Source: Chara braunii
Taxonomy: Eukaryota; Streptophyta; Charophyceae; Charales; Characeae
Assembly (NCBI GenBank): GCA_003427395.1
Contig: BFEA01000068.1
Location: forward strand, 1,554,839-1,579,743
Reading direction: 5' to 3'
Length of the DNA stretch: 24,905 nucleotides
Shown piece after piece: positions 19,251-24,905 of the stretch (positions are counted from its first letter, which is position 1; every line of letters starts with the position of its first letter). Below the pieces are notes generated by a model. It was given only the letters and a program-made list of their open reading frames with translations. It was not told the origin of the DNA and ran no database searches. The position numbers were made by a program, and so were the translations under genes.

Positions 19251-19329
19251 GTTCGCGTTGCCTGTAGGTGATAACGAAGGCCCATCGGAGTGACTTCCTG
19301 GCTCAGTGGGCGGCAGGAACCTACAGTCT
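19251..19329. other. 79-bp segment absent from the 5' LTR
   Basis: The 5' LTR runs from CAGTTCGGAT directly to AAGCAGGATTC (about 5636), while this copy has about 79 extra bases between the same anchors. It is either a deletion in the 5' copy or an insertion here. No terminal repeats are seen, which favours deletion. Confidence 0.7.
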
Positions 19330-19887
19330 GCAGGATTCAATCTTGATGTGGGTTTGTCAACCGCTGTTTTACCCCATGTTGGCTGAGTGGGAATTCTCGA
19401 CTGTGCCACGCTGTTGCGCTGCTGCCTGGGTATCGCATACTTCGTGTGGGGATCAAAGAGAGAAGAACATACTTACCTTATCGGGTTGGCCTGGAGCGCA
19501 GGCCCACCGCGGAGGGTATAACGAGCGGCAGAGGTTGGGAACTTGGCTAGTGGCTAGAGCCCCCCCGATAGGACGAAGAGGACCTGAGGTTGAGAACCTA
19601 CCCATGGCCTGTGAAGTATTCATCAGGCTGATCAGAGCCACTGAACTATGAGGAGGGGGTGATTAAACGACAAGGGAGGCTGCTATCACAACTGAGGAAT
19701 GACGGAGCTTATCGAGGGGGTCGTGTTAGCTACGGCGTGCTGCTGCTCCTGTTTACTGTGCACACACGGACTGTTGCCATTGCTGTGTAACATAGCGAAC
19801 TGCCGGTTGTGGCTGTTAACAGTGTTGTGCGTCGCTGTTGGCTGTTGCTGGTCGCCCGAACTGCGGATGCGCCTGTTGACTGGGCAC

Positions 19888-19911
19888 GGATTGCTGATGC
19901 GTACTGGGCAC
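19888..19911. other. 24-bp duplication/deletion difference between the LTRs
   Basis: The extra 24 bp lies between two copies of ACTGGGCAC. Loss of one copy and the DNA between them, by slippage or recombination, would give the 5' LTR sequence near 6190-6200. Confidence 0.75.
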
Positions 19912-20657
19912 TAGCTGCTGCCTATTTGGTTGTTGCGCTCTGCTGTACACTGTCGCCAGCTATTATCAGCCATTGCAACCTGCTATACAACAACAGTTGA
20001 GCGAAGGAGAGGTGTCAGGACTCAGAGAAGTGGGTAGGTTTGAGAAGGGGGGTCTTTGCTGCGAACTGGAGAGTCGCCAGGGAGTCAACGGGTGGCAGTT
20101 TGGCTTCAGTTGACCAAGTTGTTCTGGGCATTGGCCGCCATTGCGGGGCCCTCAGGCGCGTAAAGGTCTCAAGGCCCTCTCCTGCGAGTCTGAGAGCACC
20201 CTCCTTGGATCTGAGGGTCTAAAGCTTTCTCTTGCTATCTTTCTTACTCTAAGTCTAGTCTATTGGTTATGAGAGGAAGGCGGCAGGCGGGATTGCAACC
20301 CGTAATCCGCGCCAAGGCCTCTGTAGGAGGTTCGCCCCACCGATTGCGGGAGCTCTGCCGGAACTCAGGATAAAGTTCTGGAGGCAGGGAACTCAGAGGT
20401 AATCATTACCTTCCCATATAAACCCAGCACAACCCCTATTTATACACCCCCTATGTATTGGCTGAGTGTATGGTATGCAGCCCTACTTTGACTTTGGTTT
20501 GTCTTTCATGACTTAAACCAGACCAAGTAAAGGAACGTTTGTGCGATCTCGGGTTCAGTTTTGTTGATTGCCTGAAAGCAGATTGTCACAAGGTGTTGCA
20601 TCAGGGGGAAGGTTGGGAGGAAGGCAGTTTTGCTTGTGATTGAACGGGTCTTATAGG

Positions 20658-21483
20658 GTCAGGCATTGTTTCTAAGATGAATGGTCTGACTGCTGTGTTT
20701 TGTTCTGTTTTCAGAAGAACCGAGCATTGTTTCTAAGATGAATGGCTTGGTTGCTGTGTTTCTTTAATTCTGTCAGACATTGTTTCTAAGATGAATGGCC
20801 TGGCTACTTAATTTGAGGGGTATTGATGGCTTGACTTCTTAGGACCAGACATTGTTTCTAAGACGAATGGTCTGGTCGCTGTTTACTTGGGTGGTTTCTG
20901 AACAGTCTTTGGGTCAGACCCAGGGTACTCTGCATTTTTGTGTTGAAAAAGGGGGGGCTGAGTATTGTTTCTAAGACGAATGACTCATCTCTCTTTGGTT
21001 GTTTCATTCTGGGGGAAGGTTCAGGCCAGAGGACTAGGCATTGTTTCGAAGACGAATGGTCTAAGTCTGAGGCCACATGACTATAATGAGAACAAATAAA
21101 TAAAATTCTTTAGAATTCTACATATAATTCTATATATATATATGAGTACAAGGCTAGCCAGACATTGTTTCTAAGACGAATGGTCTGGCTATAGCCTTAT
21201 CACAAACAAAGAGAGTATAATTAAGAGTTATAACTTAAGGTAACTTAGGCAGACTGAGCATTGTTTCTAAGACGAATGGCTCAGTCCTACGCCCACTTTT
21301 GAAGATTAAGTTCAGAGAAGTATATATGACTTGGCTATTTAAACAGTTCAGGGTGAGTAAGCATTGTTTCTAAGATGAATGGCTTAGTCATGTGCCCAAA
21401 GGAAGAGAAAAGTAGTTGTGCAACCTGTTCGTGTATACTCAATGGTTGAGTCAGGCATGTTCCATAAGATTGGACGGCCTGAC
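20658..21483 (+). repeat. Array of ten conserved-core hairpins (3' LTR, U3)
   Basis: Units lie at 20658-20690, 20718-20752, 20772-20804, 20843-20877, 20959-20987, 21032-21067, 21150-21198, 21252-21286, 21355-21389 and 21450-21483. The core ATTGTTTCTAAGAYGAAT is kept in nine (unit 6 has one change). Closing stems include GTCAGGC/GTCTGAC, AACCGAGC/GCTTGGTT, GACCAGAC/GTCTGGTC, GACTGAGC/GCTCAGTC and GTCAGGC/GCCTGAC. Unit 7 has an outer AAGGCTA/TAGCCTT plus an inner GCCAGAC/GTCTGGC. Units 1, 4, 5, 8 and 9 pair fully or nearly so here but have mismatches in the 5' LTR. This copy lies in the part of U3 that would be transcribed at the 3' end of the genomic RNA. Confidence 0.9.
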
Positions 21484-22732
21484 TTTATGTTAGTTGGGCA
21501 TAAAGGGATAAAGCATTGAGAGGCCATGAACTATTGTTTGTTCAGGTATACATTGGGATGGCGAGAGTACTTACCTTCGTGGTTTGACTTTGCATATGGC
21601 TGAGTGAGGCTACTACTTGGTCTGACTTTCAATTTGACAGGTAGTTATTTTAGAGGCTCGTCACGTGCTAGAGCGATAGGAGTTAGTTCAATTCCTGCAT
21701 TTTCTGAGCTAAGTTTATTTTACTTAGATTCATTTTCGCATTTTCTGGGATCTTTTGTTATATTTGGCTTATAAAATTTGGTAAGCTACTTTCCCTACGC
21801 GAAGCGCTTCCGAAATTTCTACAAATTCAAAGAGTTAGGTAAATCTTGAATTGTCAAAGTTCCACTTGTCTAAAGTTCATACATGACTTAGTAAAAATCT
21901 GGAAAGTCTCCTTTTCTACAGGGAGTGCTGCCAAAATTTCGGCTAAAGCGGGGGGGTAGACAAAATTGGACTTTGGTAAGTCAAAGACTATTTCTGTTTT
22001 CATATTTTGGCTGATATAAATTCTGAAAAGACACTTTTCCTACGGGAAGCGCTGCCAAAATTTTCTTAGTTTAAAGGAGTTAGACTATATTTTGACAGGT
22101 GGCGATTCAGACGATCCACTCTGAATAGGGAAGATTATGTCAGGGTCTACCTTTGCTTTGGGCACTGCTTAGCAGTAAACTCAAGCTTAGTCAATTAGAA
22201 AGATTTGAGTGAGATCGTGATATGGGGATTATTTTCCATGGACTTATAGATCTAGCCTAGGGATTGACTTGTCTTGTGTTACAAGTCCTTTTGATCGTTT
22301 GATCCAGGACTTGGACTAGTTCCAGCCCGACCTACGAGGATCATCTTCCGTTATCACTGATAACAGGTCGGTTGTCGATTCGTCGGCTTACGATTCAACT
22401 CCAATTCACTCATGTCACTCAACCTAAAGACTTTAACCCTGTGGTTTGAATTGTTTCATTGCGTTTTTACCCGGACTTTATTGAATGACCATTTAACTAA
22501 GGTATTGAGTACTTATTTTGGGGAGTTGCACAAGAGTGAGGCTTGTATGCCTAAGGCTATGGGTATGAGTACAGAGAATGGTTGAAGTTGACCCCGTGTA
22601 GTGCATGGACTTGTTGGGTCTGTGATATGATTGCAGGTATGGTTGTGGTTCGGACTCTGGATGTGACTGTCTGCAATTACATACACATATGGCTGAGAGG
22701 AATCTCATTGTGACTGGGAGAAGCGATCGTCC

Positions 22733-22742
22733 TATATAAATA
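22733..22742 (+). promoter_or_regulatory. TATA box of the 3' LTR
   Basis: TATATAAATA identical to 9026-9035. If active it would drive transcription rightward through R-U5 into the flanking DNA after 23817. Confidence 0.55.
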
Positions 22743-24147
22743 AGCCTTATGTATATATTTATATGTGTCTTGGGCATGCGCGCAACTTATTGTGATCGTG
22801 CGCAAGGGCTAACCAGATTATGGCTTGAGAGGAAGAGGGAGATTCTCTTTTATCCTTTGCTTCTTAGAGGTTTTTATGGTCGGACGTTGGTCCTGGGCTG
22901 GGATTCAAGGTCCTTGTCCAGGACATCCCAAGCCCTAGACTCTGAAGGGAAGGAACCGGCCCCCGTGCACAGCCTATTTGCCTCACTCTGCACAGAGTGC
23001 AGAAGAGGGTGTGTGTTCTTTAACCGCGCTTGGCGGTTGTCCAGCGTCGAGAGATTAACCCTCAAGGCGCGTGTGAGCCGACAATTGAGTGTCGGATGCA
23101 ACCCTCGAGATTAACGAGGACCGCATGATTATGGGCACTACATAGTACGCCATCAATGCGACTGTTTTCATACGTTTGCATTGCGAGTCGATATGAGTTA
23201 GCCCTGCGTCCGCGCGGTTTTATATCAGGTCTCGCGCGCGACGCCTATCCGATTTCCGCATCGGAAAGTTATGGGTTGGCTACCGAGGGGCTAAGAGCGT
23301 TGTCGCGTTGTTTGTGTTGTGTCGTGTTGTATGTGCGTGTGTGTGTGTTTTATTTTTTTGTTCGTAAAGCGGTGTGCGCGTGGTGTGTGGGATGCGTCCT
23401 AGTCGACCGATGTCGGGCCGCGCTTGGGACTTCAGCCCCCCAAGATGTCGGTTCGCGTGCGGGCCCGATAGGCGTATTACCGCGCGTGCCCCCTATGCTG
23501 CAGCGAACGAGAAACGCCCTCGTCTGGTCCACCTCTGCGATTGCAACTGATTAGTTTTCGTACTGTGGACTGGTAGCTCGGCGGGGATACGCCCACTGAA
23601 GGGAGGTGACAACTCCCATAAGGTGGAGGTAAGTTGTGCCTCGCGTAGGCCCTATCCTGTCGTAGGGGCTCGCGAGAGGTATGGATGGCACACTCGGCCC
23701 GAGCGGCCTACGGAAGCTCCATCTGTGTGTTTGCGACGAGGTAGGTTCAACTCCTGCGTGACACGACCGAAAGGGTCCCGCGCTGCCATGTGCGGTGCCG
23801 GATCGATGCGCCCAACAACGAGAACTTATCAAATTAAATTTAAAATTTTAGGATTTGACAAATATTGGAATGATAATTTATAAATATGAAGAATTTTTTT
23901 TTATGGAATGTTTTTTCAACTTTCATGTCTCATAGAAATTTTTATGTTGTTCCTGATTATGACCGGAGAGCATAGATGCTTCTTTGAAATAGGTTTGCGA
24001 AAATTGATGTGAGACGGTGAAGTTGGTCATTTTTGTGTATTGTTTGATGAAGGGAACATATACGAGCTCGTGCATGCGCTGTGACTCGCAGACCACGAGG
24101 CCCGTGACGCATACACGCGCTCATATAACTATCTCGTCAAGCTCGTA

Positions 24148-24372
24148 CTTATCAACTTGCATGGAGGGGAATGACCGTAACAATACGGATCCATAACATA
24201 GAAATTCGACATCCATTCCCGACCGCCAAGGCTGCTCCCAGGCTAACGACCGGCTGCACCGAAAATTCAAAAAAAACCGCCAAGGCTGCTTATCAACTTG
24301 CATGGAGGGGAACTACCGCCAAGGCTGCTCCGAGGCTAACGACCGGCTGCACCGAAAATTCAAAAAAAACCT
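24148..24372 (+). repeat. Interleaved direct repeats
   Basis: ACCGCCAAGGCTGCT occurs at 24222, 24276 and 24315. The longer block from it through GGCTAACGACCGGCTGCACC and GAAAATTCAAAAAAAACC occurs at 24222 and 24315 with one substitution. CTTATCAACTTGCATGG with AGGGGAA occurs at 24148 and 24289. The pattern fits an unequal duplication in which segments were copied in alternating order. No coding sense. Confidence 0.8.
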
Positions 24373-24664
24373 CCATCGCCTGAGCATTTTGCATCCTTGT
24401 CCTCAACATATTGCCATCAAAGATCCCATTTCCGACTTGGGGCTCCGCTCCCTTTTTCCGAAAATCCTTAGCACAACCCCTTTCTCGCTACTTCCAGACT
24501 TGCTTCCCACTCTGATTAGGAAGTCGCGTTGGGCGTCACATGGTTGGGAAAGGGTAAGGTAGTGATAATGCTGTGTTTGTGTTCTTTCATGTTTACTATA
24601 CACAACTCGAAGAGTGTGTGTGTGGGGGGGGTCCCGACTGGTGCTTTATTCACGATGTTAATGA

Positions 24665-24773
24665 GACACCGGACCCAGTTTCCAGCAGGTGTCGCTCCCC
24701 ACCAATAGACAGTAGTATTCTGCCGTAAGTCCACTATAGGGGGATGCACATATCACCTACTCTAGTGGGTTGA
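24665..24773 (+). repeat. Dispersed repeat, copy 2 (related to 904-996)
   Basis: Shares GACACCGGACC, TTTCCAGCAGGTG and a later GGGGATGC…TATCACC…ACTCTA with the left-flank copy, in the same orientation, with a diverged middle of similar length. Confidence 0.55.
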
Positions 24774-24853
24774 AGCGGAACCTATTTTTTTGGGGGGGGG
24801 AAGAGTGTGTATGCGTGTGTGTGCATGTGTATGTGAGAGTAAGTGAGTGAGCG

Positions 24854-24856
<3 letters not shown>

Positions 24857-24905
<49 letters not shown>
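24857..24905. repeat. (TG)n microsatellite at the window end
   Basis: About 49 bp of pure TG running off the end of the window, preceded by imperfect GT-rich sequence from about 24803. Confidence 0.95.

Larger units (their letters stand above)
3135..23817 (+). mobile_element. Giant LTR retrotransposon, probably non-autonomous
   Basis: Two collinear direct repeats of about 7 kb (3135-10110 and 16747-23817) flank a 6.6-kb interior. Both begin TGTCGG. The left ends CCGACA, the exact inverse of its start, and the right ends CCAACA. A tRNA-Asp primer-binding site lies 2 nt after the left LTR, which fixes the orientation as +. The interior has an unknown ORF, Gag-like remains and no recognisable pol, so LTRs make up about two thirds of the element. 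The LTRs differ by scattered substitutions and indels (a few percent by eye), so the insertion is not recent. Flanking bases are ACGG and ACGA, at best an imperfect target duplication. Without pol, Ty3/gypsy versus Ty1/copia cannot be decided; the primer type and size favour a gypsy-like plant lineage. Confidence 0.92.
16747..23817 (+). repeat. 3' LTR (7071 bp)
   Basis: Direct repeat of 3135-10110. It starts TGTCGGTGCG and ends CGCCCAACA, where one G-to-A change from CCGACA has spoiled the terminal inverse. Compared with the 5' LTR it carries extra segments at about 19251-19329 and 19888-19911, and it lacks the 21-bp inverted repeat. Most hairpins of the array pair better in this copy than in the 5' LTR. 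Confidence 0.92.
23818..24905. other. Right flanking DNA, no gene recognised
   Basis: Begins AT-rich (23824-23960) and then turns mixed. It holds the nested repeats at 24148-24372, a copy of the dispersed repeat also found in the left flank, and a terminal TG microsatellite. Frames are short and show no domain. Confidence 0.6.

Overview
The window is eukaryotic repeat DNA, most likely from a plant or streptophyte alga. It is dominated by one very large LTR retrotransposon on the + strand, about 3135-23817 (20.7 kb). I see no host gene, rRNA, tRNA or prokaryotic feature. The plant-type assignment rests on the giant LTRs and on a primer-binding site matching the 3' end of tRNA-Asp, a primer common in plant Ty3/gypsy elements. 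It is an inference, and the species cannot be read from this sequence.

Layout: left flank with diverged repeats and a foldback/MITE-like element (1-3134); 5' LTR (3135-10110, 6976 bp); tRNA-Asp primer-binding site (10113-10131); a gene-free structured leader (to about 12345); an unrecognised 191-aa ORF (12376-12951); a Gag-like ORF with coiled coil (13531-14160), followed in another frame by a broken Pro-rich and RGG-rich Gag C-terminus (14157-14657); about 2 kb with no recognisable gene; 3' LTR (16747-23817, 7071 bp); right flank with small repeats and a (TG)n tract. No protease, reverse transcriptase, RNase H or integrase is recognisable. The element is therefore probably a non-autonomous (LARD-like) or badly decayed derivative that would need pol proteins from a relative.

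Both LTRs start TGTCGG. The 5' one ends CCGACA and the 3' one CCAACA. A TATA box (9026-9035) would place the RNA start near 9060, giving a U3 of about 5.9 kb and an R-U5 of about 1 kb.

The standout observation is in U3. An array of ten hairpins (6942-7765, and again 20658-21483) has a nearly invariant 18-nt core, ATTGTTTCTAAGAYGAAT. In each copy the core is closed by a different but self-complementary stem. Stem sequence varies from hairpin to hairpin while pairing is kept, which is the signature of a selected structure. U3 lies at the 3' end of a retroelement's genomic RNA, so the array would sit there as a ladder of similar hairpins, plausibly for repeated binding of one protein. I know of no described system of this form.
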